Shown: piece after piece, positions 9,224 through 17,841 of the stretch
How positions within the stretch are numbered: position 1 is the first letter of the stretch
How the letters are laid out: each line of letters begins with the position of its first letter
Source of the DNA: Microtetraspora sp. NBRC 13810
Lineage (GTDB): Bacteria; Actinomycetota; Actinomycetes; Streptosporangiales; Streptosporangiaceae
DNA length: 64,000 nucleotides
Direction: 5' to 3'
Assembly (NCBI RefSeq): GCF_030268685.1
Contig: NZ_BSRQ01000016.1
Coordinates: 62,001 to 126,000 of the forward strand
Position numbers and translations under genes: made by a program
Notes under the pieces: generated by a model
Databases searched by the model: none
Seen by the model: the letters and a program-made list of their open reading frames with translations, nothing else
Told to the model about the DNA's origin: nothing

Positions 9224-9831
9224 CGGGCGCCCTCCCGCGCGACGGACATGGCGTACAGATGGTTGACGAGGGCGATCAGCACGGCCTTGCTGGACTCACG
9301 CTCTCTCGCGTCGCAGTCGATCAGCGGGACGTCGTCGGACAGGTCCAGCGCCTCGCGTACCTGCTCCAGCGGGTGCAGCGGCTCGCCGAAGTTGTTGCGG
9401 GCGACGATGAAGGGCATGCCGTGGTGTTCCAGGCGGTCGATGGCGTACCAGGAGTTGGCCAGGCGGCGGGTGTCCACCAGGACGACCGCGCCCAGGGTCC
9501 CCGAGAACAGCCGGTCCCACAGGAACCAGAACCGCTCCTGGCCGGGAGCGCCGAACAGGTAGAGCACCATCTGGTCGTTCAGGGTGATACGGCCGAAGTC
9601 GAAGGCCACCGTGGTCGTGGCCTTGTCGTCCACCCCTCTCGCGTCGTCGATCCCGAGGCCCGCCCGCGTCATGGTCTCCTCAGTGCTCAACGGGCGGATC
9701 TCGCTGACCGAGCGGACCATGGTCGTCTTGCCGACACCGAACCCGCCGACGATCACTATCTTGAGCCCGGTGGTCGCCGTGCTCCTCAACGGCGTCCGGG
9801 CGGGCGGCTCAGAGGTTCTGAAGTCCAACAA
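9220..9831 (-). CDS. cvnD: Conservon small GTPase CvnD
   Basis: A 203-residue GTP-binding protein of the prokaryotic Rab/Arf-like DUF/ATP_bind_1 group. The P-loop GGFGVGKTT is at residues 29-37 and a switch-II-like GAPGQERF follows. The usual NKxD base-specificity motif is degenerate (ARNNFGEP), which is normal for CvnD proteins. It probably works with CvnB and CvnC downstream of the membrane kinase CvnA, as described for Streptomyces conservons. The TTG start overlaps the end of cvnC by 23 bp and its own stop overlaps the P450 start. Confidence 0.93.
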   Translation of the reverse strand: MLDFRTSEPPARTPLRSTATTGLKIVIVGGFGVGKTTMVRSVSEIRPLSTEETMTRAGLGIDDARGVDDKATTTVAFDFGRITLNDQMVLYLFGAPGQERFWFLWDRLFSGTLGAVVLVDTRRLANSWYAIDRLEHHGMPFIVARNNFGEPLHPLEQVREALDLSDDVPLIDCDARERESSKAVLIALVNHLYAMSVAREGAR

Positions 9832-10168
9832 GCACCTGCTTCAGGAATTCGGTATCGGGCAGTTGCGCCTTGGCGGGAGCCGAGGCCGGGTGGCGGGCGG
9901 TGACCCGGCCGGTGTCGAGCAGATCGCACAGCAGGATCTTCACGACGCTCAGCGGAAGGTTCAGCTCGGAGGCGATCTCCACGACGGCCGTCGGGCTTCG
10001 GCACATCAGCAGGATCCTCGCGTGCTCCGACTGCATGCCGGGCGTGGGGTCGCACTCGCTCACGATCAGCGAGACCACGTCGATGGAGCTCTCGTCGGCA
10101 CGGCTGCGCCCGCCCGTGATGGTGTAGAGCCGGTCCGGACTCTCGTCGTCGACTCGCCGCGGGGTCAT
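9809..10168 (-). CDS. cvnC: Conservon DUF742 protein CvnC
   Basis: A 119-residue DUF742 protein with the typical opening RLYTITGGRSRAD, a predicted winged-helix-like middle (ARILLMCRSPTAVVEIASELNLP) and a conserved tail. Family members are small partners of the roadblock protein and GTPase in conservons. The start ATG overlaps the cvnB stop by 4 bp, indicating translational coupling. Confidence 0.93.
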   Translation of the reverse strand: MTPRRVDDESPDRLYTITGGRSRADESSIDVVSLIVSECDPTPGMQSEHARILLMCRSPTAVVEIASELNLPLSVVKILLCDLLDTGRVTARHPASAPAKAQLPDTEFLKQVLVGLQNL

Positions 10169-10584
10169 AGCGTCCGGCTGCTCTGCTGGGGCTCGCGCGG
10201 AGGTGCGGTCAGATATTCTCCGATCTGCTCGACCAGTTCGTTCATGTTGTGACCGATGATGCCGGGGTCGGCCTCATCGCTGGCGACGACGGCGAGATGG
10301 GCTCCCGCTCCCGCCTCCACGATGAACAGGAGCCCGCCGTGGAACTCCGTCATCGACTGCCTGAGCCCGCCGCTGCCGTCGCCGAACTCGATCGACGCGC
10401 CGTGTGACAGGCTCTGGATGCCCGAGGCGATGGCGGCGAGCTGGTCGGCCCGGTCCACGCTCAGGTTGTGGGTGTGGGAGAGCTTGAGGCCGTCTTTCGA
10501 CAGTACGAGAGCGTGCCGCGTCAGCGGCGTCCTCTCCAAGAGGTTCTCCAGCAACCAGGCGAGGTCGCGGTTTGCAGTTCTCAT
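10165..10584 (-). CDS. cvnB: Conservon roadblock/LC7 protein CvnB
   Basis: A 139-residue roadblock/LC7 domain protein (LAWLLENLLERTPLTRHALVLSKDG, with GGLLFIVEAGAGAHL later). Such proteins act as platforms or regulators for small GTPases, here CvnD. I chose the ATG at 10584, preceded by GGAG at 6 bp, over a TTG 24 bases upstream. It is the second gene of the conservon, about 105 bp after cvnA. Confidence 0.93.
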   Translation of the reverse strand: MRTANRDLAWLLENLLERTPLTRHALVLSKDGLKLSHTHNLSVDRADQLAAIASGIQSLSHGASIEFGDGSGGLRQSMTEFHGGLLFIVEAGAGAHLAVVASDEADPGIIGHNMNELVEQIGEYLTAPPREPQQSSRTL

Positions 10585-10690
10585 CGGATCTCCGGGGCGG
10601 TCGTCCAAGCGGTGACGGCGAAAGGACGGCCCCAGCCTCCTATCTGTTATCTGGTCCGGTCCGGTCCGGCGGCGCGAGTCGGGGCGGTGG

Positions 10691-12067
10691 TCACCGCGTA
10701 CCCTCTTCGGGCGCGGAAAGCGTGCCGCCCCCGGGGCCCGTTCCCCTGGCGGCCTGGCGGAAGGCGGTGAGCCTCGCCGGGTCGGCGGGGGCCTGGGGCG
10801 AGGGCTTCGCCGTCTGCGGGCCCGTGGGGATCGTCGCCGCGAGCGTCTGCCCGCGCCGCCGCCTGGGCAGACCGTGCAGCTCGCCGTCCCCCAGGGGAAC
10901 GGCGAGGGCCGGGGCGGCGGCCACCGGGCGCGCGGCCGGCGGGTTCTCCCGTGGCGGAGCCACCGCCCCGGCCGTCCGCGCGGGCTGTGTGATCAACTGC
11001 TGGGGGATCATTACCACTACTCCTGTGCCTCCGCGTGAGGATGGCCTGAACGAGATGGTCAGTCCGTGCTTGCGTGCCAGGCTGCCGACCACGGCCAGGC
11101 CCAGCCGGGTGCCGGACAGGGTCGTCAGATCGAGCGGCTCCGCTGAGACGGCCCGCTGGGCGCGGCTCAGGGCGGCGGCGCTCATGACCAGGCCGCAGTC
11201 CTCGACGGTGATCACGACCCCCGTACTCACCTCTTCCACGTACACATGCACCTCCTCGGAGGGAGGCGAGAAGCTGGTCGCGTTGTCCATCAGCTCGGCG
11301 AGGACGTGCATGATGCCCTCGGCGGCGTAGCCCGCGATCGCGACGGTGCTGGCCGAGTGTGTCCGCACCCGCTGGTAGGCGGCGATACGGCCGACCGCGC
11401 CGCGCAGGATGCTCTCCATCGCGATCGGCTTGGTCCAGCGCCGTCCGGAGCGCGCGCCGGTCAGCACGGCGATACTGTCCGCGAGCCGTCCGGCCTGCGC
11501 GGTGCTGTGGTCCAGCTTCAGCAGGTCGCCGAGGACGCTCTCGTCGTGCCTGTGCTCCATCTCGCGCAGGTCGGCGAGCATGCTGGTGGCCAGGGCCTGG
11601 ACCCGGCCCGCCGCGTTGGCGCAGGCCGACATCGTGGCCGCGCGCATGCGCTCCCCCTTGCCGATCTCCTGCGCCAGCGTCCACAAGATGCGCTGGTGGG
11701 CGATTTCGGCCGGCCTGGGGATCTCGGAGAGCGCGGTGTTCGGCGACGCCCCGGCGCGCAGCCTCTCCACCAGGCCGGGCATCGTGTGCTCGGCCAGCCG
11801 GGTGAGCTCGGCGTCCGTCGCCGCGATCCGGCCGCGCAGCAGCCGCGTCTGCTGCGCGGCGTACGCCGCGACGGTGACGGCCGCGGAAAGCAGGATCGCG
11901 GCGACGCCCAGGCACCATGCCAGAAGTGCCCTCTCCCCGGCGGGCGCCACGGCCACGGCCAGCAGACACGCGCCCCCGCTGACTGTCACTACGGCGAGTG
12001 TCGCGAGCAGGACCGGAGTCGCCTGCGGGCGCTCTGCCTGGCGGCGGACAGGTGGGTGTGCTGACAT
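10691..12067 (-). CDS. cvnA: Conservon sensor histidine-kinase-like protein CvnA
   Basis: A 458-residue membrane protein. Two N-terminal helices (VLLATLAVVTVSGGACLLAVAV and ALLAWCLGVAAILLSAAVTV) flank a very short external loop. A helical linker follows, then a GHKL ATPase domain with the N-box ELMDNATSFSPP, the G1-like EDCGLVMS and TRLGLAVVGSLARKHG. I see no clear phosphoacceptor histidine motif, as is usual for CvnA. A Pro/Arg-rich tail ends the protein. The ATG at 12067 has GAGGA at a suitable distance and removes 29 doubtful residues. It heads the leftward conservon; 12068-12218 is its promoter region. Confidence 0.92.
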   Translation of the reverse strand: MSAHPPVRRQAERPQATPVLLATLAVVTVSGGACLLAVAVAPAGERALLAWCLGVAAILLSAAVTVAAYAAQQTRLLRGRIAATDAELTRLAEHTMPGLVERLRAGASPNTALSEIPRPAEIAHQRILWTLAQEIGKGERMRAATMSACANAAGRVQALATSMLADLREMEHRHDESVLGDLLKLDHSTAQAGRLADSIAVLTGARSGRRWTKPIAMESILRGAVGRIAAYQRVRTHSASTVAIAGYAAEGIMHVLAELMDNATSFSPPSEEVHVYVEEVSTGVVITVEDCGLVMSAAALSRAQRAVSAEPLDLTTLSGTRLGLAVVGSLARKHGLTISFRPSSRGGTGVVVMIPQQLITQPARTAGAVAPPRENPPAARPVAAAPALAVPLGDGELHGLPRRRRGQTLAATIPTGPQTAKPSPQAPADPARLTAFRQAARGTGPGGGTLSAPEEGTR

Positions 12068-12218
12068 TAACGATTCCTCGTCGGCGGTCGGTGACTGAGG
12101 GTGAGCAACCCCGGGAGGGATGCGGCGACTTGGGGGATCTGTGGCTTTGGGCACCTAGATCAAATCGTAGTGGAGATCGCGGTGCCGGGTCGGACGGTTG
12201 GCCATCCGGCCCGACGTT

Positions 12219-13433
12219 CTAACCGGACTTGGAGCCGCCGAGCGCGCCCAGTGTGTCGAGATCGAGGACGGCATTCGACGCGCGTTCGAGCATGCCGAGG
12301 CTGGTGGAGTCCGGCTGGAACTTCGGCTGGATCGCGCTGCGCCCGATGGAGAGCAGCCAGCCGAAGTACGGCCACATCATCTGCTGCCGGTAGGCGAGCC
12401 AGGCGGCGTCGAAGCCGGGCGCCGTGCCGCCCGCCTCGCTCAGCCGTTCCAGGTAGAAGGCCAGGAGGTCGCGCTCCCAGGCACGCCGGTCCTCGACGGC
12501 CAGGCCGGTCGCGATGGTGTACGACACGTCGTAGGACCAGTGACCGTGCATCACGACCTGCCAGTCTCCGAAGCCCAGCCGCCCCGACTCGGTCTTGTAG
12601 ACGTTGCCGATGTGCGAGTCGCCGTGCAGGAAGGTCTGGGGACCCTCCTTGGTGAGGTCCATCGCCCGCCACAGGACCCGGTAGAGGTCGTCGTGGATGG
12701 GCGTGATGGCCTGCGGCATCACGTCCCTGGCCCGCAGGGCGCCGACCTTGGCCCGCTTCTCCAGACCGGCGAACCTGGCGAGGTTGCCGACGAAGGTGTG
12801 CGGTGTCTTGTTCAGGAACAGGTGACGTTCCAACTCCGGGGCGTTCCAGTAGTGCCCGTGCCAGGTCGCCATGCTGCCGAGCAGGTCCTCCATCTCCTTT
12901 CGGGAGATCGGCGTCTGGGGCGTGCAGAAGGTCGCCTTCTTGGTCACGGCCACGTCCTCCATCAGCGCGATCGAGCGTCCCGACGCGGGATCGACCGCTC
13001 CGTGGTAGCCGTTCGGAGCCTCAATGTCCAGGTGGGGACGGATGTGCTTGTAGAACCCCGGCTCGCCGGTGAGCACCCCGGCCATCCCGAGCAGGAGCCG
13101 CTGCGTCCAGCTCCTGCTCGTCTTGGCGAACAGCTCGGTCGGCAGCCCCGCGTCACGACCGGCCCGGTTGTAGGCGACCGTGGCCCGCCAGCGGCTGGAG
13201 GTGCCGCTGCTCACGTCTTCGATCTGGCACGATTCGATCGTCGCTCCAGGGTGCTCGCCGCAGAGCACGGCGGTCAGCCATTCACGGGTGACCTCCCTTG
13301 TACGCACCGGCACGTCCGTCGCGCGGATCGCACGCTGACGGATGAGCTGCTCCCTGAGGGCGTGGCCGTTGTACCGCAGAATGCTCTTGGCCACCACCAG
13401 CCCCGGGCTGTCGGCGCGACGGTCGATATCCAA
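12219..13433 (-). CDS. APH/ecdysteroid-kinase-like phosphotransferase
   Basis: A 404-residue protein-kinase-like-fold phosphotransferase. The catalytic loop is FLHGDSHIGNVY, with the base Asp and metal-binding Asn, and the DFG-equivalent is FGDWQVV. Relatives are annotated as APH or DUF1679/EcKinase-like small-molecule kinases of unknown substrate. The TTG start is supported by AAGGAG eight bases upstream. It lies upstream of the conservon on the same strand but with a 151-bp gap, so it is probably a separate transcript. It could be a detoxifying or metabolite kinase; no resistance class can be assigned. Confidence 0.82.
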   Translation of the reverse strand: MDIDRRADSPGLVVAKSILRYNGHALREQLIRQRAIRATDVPVRTREVTREWLTAVLCGEHPGATIESCQIEDVSSGTSSRWRATVAYNRAGRDAGLPTELFAKTSRSWTQRLLLGMAGVLTGEPGFYKHIRPHLDIEAPNGYHGAVDPASGRSIALMEDVAVTKKATFCTPQTPISRKEMEDLLGSMATWHGHYWNAPELERHLFLNKTPHTFVGNLARFAGLEKRAKVGALRARDVMPQAITPIHDDLYRVLWRAMDLTKEGPQTFLHGDSHIGNVYKTESGRLGFGDWQVVMHGHWSYDVSYTIATGLAVEDRRAWERDLLAFYLERLSEAGGTAPGFDAAWLAYRQQMMWPYFGWLLSIGRSAIQPKFQPDSTSLGMLERASNAVLDLDTLGALGGSKSG

Positions 13434-13552
13434 TGATCGATCTCCTTGACCGTAGGGGTCTCATTCGACAAGGGATCTTGCTCCTCGTGAAGTATGCCGG
13501 ATTGGTGTGATCACAGCCACCCGGGCGAATGGGAGCGGGGAGGCACCCGGGC

Positions 13553-13666
13553 AAGGGCGGCTACTTCCCGGTCCCGCCGATGGACCACTTCACCGACCTG
13601 CGCCCGGAGATGGTCCGCAAGCCGGAGTACGGCCACACCGTCACCCTCATGCCCAAGCCGCTCTTC
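13553..13666 (+). pseudogene. Relic of glnA with a 48-codon internal deletion
   Basis: Two stretches of glnA are joined here in the same frame and orientation. 13553-13621 matches glnA 6802-6870 ([13 protein letters not shown] through MVRK). 13622-13666 matches glnA 7015-7059 (EYGHTV...MPKPLF). The intervening 144 bp are missing. By eye there are 4 mismatches in 114 bases (S to P, L to P, F to L and one silent change). Flanking sequence does not resemble glnA on either side. It cannot encode an active enzyme. It lies on the far side of the conservon block from the intact glnA. Confidence 0.88.
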
Positions 13667-13734
13667 CTGGCGAAGAGCCCCGTATGCCGAGCCCGCAATG
13701 GTGGTTCCTGTCCATCCAGGTGGGCGCCCCGGGG

Positions 13735-14580
13735 TCAGGCGTCGGCGTGCTCGGGGGTGGTCTGGAGGGTGTGCAGGAGGTCGGGCCGGTTGGTGATGAT
13801 GCCGTCCACCTCGTAGGACAGGAGGCGGCGCATGGCCCGCGGGTCGTCCACGGCCCAGGGGTAGACGGCCAGGCCGTGGGCGTGCGCGCGGCGGACGTAG
13901 GCGCGGGTGACGCCGGCGTACGGCGGGTGGACCTGGGTGGCGAACTCCGCGAGCTCGGGGAGCCGCTCGGCAGCGGGGGCGCCGAGGAGGGCGACCGGGA
14001 TCTGCGGCATGAGCCGGTGGAAGACGCGCATCGAATCCCAGTTGAACGACTGGACGACGAGCCTGCCGGGGATCAGCCACGAGGGGTGACGGCGCAGCTC
14101 GCCGGCGACCCGGGCCTCGATGCCGGGGTACAGCCGGGGCGTCTTGATCTCCAGCAGCAGACCGAGCGGGCCGCCGCCCATCGCGCGCAGCGTCTCCCTG
14201 AGCGTGGGCACCCGCTGCCCACTGTGCCGCGCGCCGAGCCAGGATCCCGCGTCCAGCCTGCGGATCTCGGCGAGGGTGAGGTCGCCGACCTTCCACGGGG
14301 CGCGGCCGGGGAAGACCTCCTCGACGTCGGTGGTGCGGGCCAGGGTGGGGTCGTGCATGACGATCAGCCGGTGGTCCCTGGTCTGCTGGACGTCCAGCTC
14401 GAACATGTCGGCCCGGTGCGCGGCGGCCGTCTCGAAGGCGGCGACGGTGTTCTCCGGGGCCGCGGCGGAGGCTCCCCGGTGGGCGACGTTGACGGCCGGC
14501 GGCGGGGCGGCCTCGGCGTCGGGCGCGGCGGCGGCGATGGTCAGCAGGGCGGTCGTGATGAGGCCGATTCGTCGGAACAC
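13735..14580 (-). CDS. Secreted glycerophosphodiester phosphodiesterase
   Basis: A 281-residue GDPD-family enzyme that releases glycerol-3-phosphate from glycerophosphodiesters. The TIM-barrel signature is present: VAHRGASAAAPENT near the N-terminus, then ELDVQQTRDHRLIVMHD with the metal-binding E/D and second His, and LLLEIKTP. A signal peptide (FRRIGLITTALLTIAAAAPDAEA) indicates export. The GTG at 14580 has GAGGAG just upstream; the open frame before it runs through AT-richer promoter sequence. It may salvage phosphorus or carbon from lipids. Confidence 0.92.
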   Translation of the reverse strand: MFRRIGLITTALLTIAAAAPDAEAAPPPAVNVAHRGASAAAPENTVAAFETAAAHRADMFELDVQQTRDHRLIVMHDPTLARTTDVEEVFPGRAPWKVGDLTLAEIRRLDAGSWLGARHSGQRVPTLRETLRAMGGGPLGLLLEIKTPRLYPGIEARVAGELRRHPSWLIPGRLVVQSFNWDSMRVFHRLMPQIPVALLGAPAAERLPELAEFATQVHPPYAGVTRAYVRRAHAHGLAVYPWAVDDPRAMRRLLSYEVDGIITNRPDLLHTLQTTPEHADA

Positions 14581-14949
14581 GGGGTCTCCTCGGGTCGGGG
14601 AGGGTCGGCACATCCGTACTTGACAGCCATTCATGACATTCGGTCGACATAAGAGTAACCCACCGCCACCAGGCAGATACATAGGGCGATAACCGCCGGT
14701 GACCGCTCCACCAAGAGGCGATATCAACCCATATTTCTCCGCAAAAAGCCATATAACGGGCAGGATGTTTGATCCTTCGGTCGGACTCTGTTACTCAGTA
14801 CGGACCGAGGAGTACGGGGTCCCCTGCCTGGGCGCCGGCCGTGACGATCACATCTGAGCTTGACGCGTTCGGCCCGCCGCGGTGCGACGTAGGGTTTTCT
14901 CTCCGAGGCTTGAACGCCATACGACACCTCCCAATGGAAAAGGGGCCGC
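14581..14949. other. Divergent intergenic region, AT-richer
   Basis: This 369-bp gap separates the divergent GDPD and methyltransferase genes and is clearly richer in A+T than its surroundings, especially around 14720-14765. It contains stop codons in all frames and no credible gene. Both promoters should lie here; I could not assign convincing -35/-10 pairs. Confidence 0.6.
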
Positions 14950-15600
14950 ATGACGGGTTTGCGAGAGATACCGGATCTGATGCACCGCACGCTCTTCAGG
15001 ACCCTGTCCCTGCTGGCTCCGGGCGGCCAGGGAGCCGTCCTGCGCCGGTACTTCGACTGGTGGCACCGCAATCCCGACCCGTGGAACCTCGGCACCGACA
15101 GCTACGAGCGGCACAAGTACGAGACCACGCTGCGGCAGGTGCCCGAGCGGCCCTACCGGCGGATCCTCGACGTGGGGTGCAGCGAGGGCGTCTTCACCCA
15201 CATGCTGGCCAGGACCTACCCCGACGCGGAGGTCACCGGCATGGACATCTCCGAGCGCGCCCTGAGCCGCGCCCGCGCCCGGATGGACGGCGACGGCACC
15301 AAGGTCACCCTGATCCAGGGGGACCTCCTCGCCGACGGTCCCGGCGAGCGGTTCGACCTGGTGTTCTGCGCCGAGACGCTGTACTACCTCGGCAGGCACG
15401 ACCGGCTGCTGCGCGCCTCCGCGCGCCTCAGCGGCCTGCTGGAGCCCGGCGGCGTGCTGGTGCTGGTGCACCCGTGGCCGGAGGCGAGGCGGCTGCACGG
15501 CTACCTCGACGACAACCCGGCCGTCTCCCGGTTCGCCGAGGAGGTGGACCGCACGCCGCAGCGGCCCTTCGCCGTCTCCCTCTACCGGTCGGCCGGCTGA
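14950..15600 (+). CDS. NodS-like SAM methyltransferase
   Basis: A 216-residue methyltransferase. It shows the NodS-type opening DPWNLGTDSYERHKYETTL, then motif I ILDVGCSEGVFT, TGMDISERAL after beta-2, and FDLVFCAETLYYLG at motif IV. NodS enzymes N-methylate chitooligosaccharide amino groups in rhizobia; actinobacterial relatives have unknown substrates, so only the family is assigned. It stands alone and converges on the cutinase gene. Confidence 0.85.
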   Translation: MTGLREIPDLMHRTLFRTLSLLAPGGQGAVLRRYFDWWHRNPDPWNLGTDSYERHKYETTLRQVPERPYRRILDVGCSEGVFTHMLARTYPDAEVTGMDISERALSRARARMDGDGTKVTLIQGDLLADGPGERFDLVFCAETLYYLGRHDRLLRASARLSGLLEPGGVLVLVHPWPEARRLHGYLDDNPAVSRFAEEVDRTPQRPFAVSLYRSAG

Positions 15601-15610
15601 ACGCGGCGAA

Positions 15611-15637
15611 GGCGGCCGCCCCGGCAGGACGGCCGCC
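15611..15637. terminator. Hairpin between convergent genes
   Basis: An 8-bp perfect stem (GGCGGCCG with CGGCCGCC) and an 11-nt loop sits 10 bp after the methyltransferase stop and 13 bp before the cutinase stop, so it may terminate both. Confidence 0.55.
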
Positions 15638-15649
15638 CTCGCCCGGACG

Positions 15650-16579
15650 TCAGCCCGCGTGCGGGCAGGTGTCGCGGTAGTCGGAGATGTCGTTGTCGTC
15701 CGGCGCGGGGCACAGGAACTGCTCGTAGCGGGTGTCGTTGTCCACGAACCGCTTGAGCCAGGAGATCATGTACTTCGCCGTCGTCGTGTTGGACGTCTGC
15801 GGGAAGAAGTGGCTGGCGTTGTCCAGCTCCAGGTACGCCTTCTCCGACGCCGACGGGATCGAGTTGTAGAACGGGATGGAGTGGGTGGCGACCGGCGCGA
15901 TCGAGTCGGACTCACCGCCGATGATCATGGTGGGGACCCGGAGCCCGGACCAGCTCTTCCTGCTGTTCCACGGCGCGATCGGCACGGCCGCCTGGATCGA
16001 GGGCCGCTCGTCGGCCGCCTCAAGCGATCCGCCGCCGCCCATCGAGTGCCCGGCGACCGCGAGCCGCGTCGGGTCGATCCGGTTCGCCACACTGCTGCGC
16101 TGGGTCAGGTAGTCCAGCGCGGCGAGGAGCTGCTCGCCGCGCTCGTCCGGCTGGTCGTACAGGCTTTCGGTCTCGATGCCGATGACGACGAAACCCTGGG
16201 AGGCGAGCCGCGGGCCGAGCCAGCTCAGGCTGGACCACCTGGCGGTGTAGCCGGGCGAGATCGCGACGGCGCCGAAGGTGCCCTGGCCGGTGTCGGTCGG
16301 GTAGTAGATCGTCCCGCCGCCGAAGCCGGTCACGAGCGAGGAGACCGAGGTCTGCGACGTCGCGAAGGGACCGCGTGCCGCCGAGATGCTCGCCTCGGTC
16401 GGGGCCGGGCCGCGCTCGTAGGGGTTGGCCGCGGCCTGGGCGGCGGGGGCGATCCCGGCGCCCGCGGCGGCGAGCGCCACGGCCAGGGTCACGGCCAGGG
16501 TCAGCTTGGCGGTGATGCCCGCCACGCGGCGCCTGAGGGGGTACGAGCGGCTGTTCGAGGTGATGTTCGGGGGGTGCAC
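15650..16579 (-). CDS. Secreted cutinase / PET-hydrolase-type polyesterase
   Basis: A 309-residue alpha/beta hydrolase very like Thermobifida cutinases (TfCut2/Cut2 group). After a signal peptide (cleavage near residue 49) the mature part begins [15 protein letters not shown]. The catalytic triad is S179 (GHSMGG), D225 (ESDSIAP) and H257 (ASHFF). The substrate-cleft tryptophan is W204 (APW). The subsite pair that is Ser/Ile in Ideonella PETase is H233/F237 here, the TfCut2 type. C290 and C305 can form the conserved C-terminal disulfide. It should hydrolyse cutin or other polyesters outside the cell. The start is a GTG with a weak site. Confidence 0.93.
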   Translation of the reverse strand: MHPPNITSNSRSYPLRRRVAGITAKLTLAVTLAVALAAAGAGIAPAAQAAANPYERGPAPTEASISAARGPFATSQTSVSSLVTGFGGGTIYYPTDTGQGTFGAVAISPGYTARWSSLSWLGPRLASQGFVVIGIETESLYDQPDERGEQLLAALDYLTQRSSVANRIDPTRLAVAGHSMGGGGSLEAADERPSIQAAVPIAPWNSRKSWSGLRVPTMIIGGESDSIAPVATHSIPFYNSIPSASEKAYLELDNASHFFPQTSNTTTAKYMISWLKRFVDNDTRYEQFLCPAPDDNDISDYRDTCPHAG

Positions 16580-16648
16580 GTCCTTGAACTCCCGTTCTCT
16601 GGAGACTGACCAAGGACACTGTCGCCGCGGGAGGGCCCCTCGCGCACC

Positions 16649-16660
16649 GGTGAAATCACC
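16649..16660. promoter_or_regulatory. Palindrome upstream of the cutinase gene
   Basis: GGTGA-AA-TCACC is a 12-bp perfect palindrome about 70 bp upstream of the cutinase start, within its likely promoter. It could be an operator; no regulator is encoded next to it. Confidence 0.3.
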
Positions 16661-16695
16661 AGCCTTGACCGGGGATCAGATCGGTAGCCGGGCGG

Positions 16696-17763
16696 TCACC
16701 CGCGTTTGCGCAGACCGGTCAGCCGGCGCAGCAGGTCCCACCAGAAGGGCGCCCCGAACAGCACGGCGACGTAGGACAGCAGAAAGCCCGGCCAGTGCCC
16801 AAGGGTGAGCAGCCGGTCCCACCAGGCCCCGGCGTTCCACGACAGGACCGGGTCGCCCTGCTCGGGCATCCGCATGCTCACGAGCGAGTGGTCGAAGATC
16901 CGGGTCAGCGCGGGCGAGCTGAACGACTCGGTCACGCACGCGTACGGCTCCGCCGTCTCGCCGCCCGCCGTGCACCGGTCGCGGAGCGCGGCGAGCCCGT
17001 CGTCGCCGCCTCCCGCGATGGCCGCCACCCCGGCGCGGTAGCCGTTGTCGCGCAGCAGCGTCTTGGCGTACTCCAGCGAGTCCATGCCGAACACCAGGAC
17101 CACCACGAGCCCGAGCGCGGCGACGGCCCACCGGACGTAGCGCCGGTAGAGCATGGTGAGCCGCTGCATCTCGCCGTCGAACCACACCTCGGTGCCCTTG
17201 CGGAACGCCTCCAGGTCACCCGCGGCGCTGCGCCACACGCCGCCGAGATGCCCGGACAGCGGGCTGCGCAGCTCCTCCAGCTTGCGCAGGAAGCCTTCGA
17301 CCCCGCCGTCCTCGGCGGAGACCATCTCCATCACGGCCACCCCGAACCGCGTGGGCGGGATGGTCGCGATGCTGGTCCGGTTGCCCTTGGGGTGGTCGAT
17401 CTCGCGCAGCCGGTCGTACAGCCGCCGGGTCAGGTCCACCGCCGCCGCCACCGGCGCCCGGCCCTCCGCGACCGGCGCCTCCGGCATCGGCGTCACCACC
17501 GCGGGCGCGGGCTCCGGGTCGTGTAACGGGCGCGGGTCGGCGGCGAACGGCAGCCGGGCGAAGACGTCGGCGATCCTGGACGGGATCCAGGATCGCCCCT
17601 CCTCCGGCCCGCCGTCCAGCGTGTCCCGCAGGTAGGCCCACAGGAACTTGCTGCGGATCGACAGCAGCCGGACGATGCCCTCGTTGATCCCGCTGACCAG
17701 CAGCGAGAGCATCAGGAAGGCGAGGACCAGCCCGATGGCCAGGTCGATATAAACAGATATCAA
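16696..17763 (-). CDS. Unknown three-helix membrane protein
   Basis: A 355-residue protein with an N-terminal helix (ISVYIDLAIGLVLAFLMLSLLVSG), a large soluble central part rich in charged residues, a second helix near residue 215-240 (WAVAALGLVVVLVFGMDSLE), a Cys-containing loop, and a C-terminal segment ending LFGAPFWWDLLRRLTGLR. The APFW(W/F)DLL ending recurs in a broad family of hypothetical bacterial membrane proteins that I cannot name. It is transcribed toward the cutinase but 116 bp apart. Confidence 0.7.
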   Translation of the reverse strand: MISVYIDLAIGLVLAFLMLSLLVSGINEGIVRLLSIRSKFLWAYLRDTLDGGPEEGRSWIPSRIADVFARLPFAADPRPLHDPEPAPAVVTPMPEAPVAEGRAPVAAAVDLTRRLYDRLREIDHPKGNRTSIATIPPTRFGVAVMEMVSAEDGGVEGFLRKLEELRSPLSGHLGGVWRSAAGDLEAFRKGTEVWFDGEMQRLTMLYRRYVRWAVAALGLVVVLVFGMDSLEYAKTLLRDNGYRAGVAAIAGGGDDGLAALRDRCTAGGETAEPYACVTESFSSPALTRIFDHSLVSMRMPEQGDPVLSWNAGAWWDRLLTLGHWPGFLLSYVAVLFGAPFWWDLLRRLTGLRKRG

Positions 17764-17841
17764 TGCGGATCACCCGCACCCGTTGATACACGGCGACGGG
17801 CCGGTGCCGCAGCGGATTCGGGAAAGTCCCCGGGAAAGGCG

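Noticed and set aside
10585-10608. Longer cvnB starting at TTG 10608
   Set aside because: The ATG at 10584 has a well-placed GGAG and matches the usual start of roadblock proteins of this kind.
12219-13433. Aminoglycoside resistance gene
   Set aside because: The catalytic loop is APH-like, but the length and surroundings fit the broad EcKinase/DUF1679-like group; nothing points to antibiotic substrates.
13434-13734. Insertion sequence or attachment site around the glnA relic
   Set aside because: No transposase, terminal inverted repeats, integrase or tRNA was seen; only the relic is identifiable.
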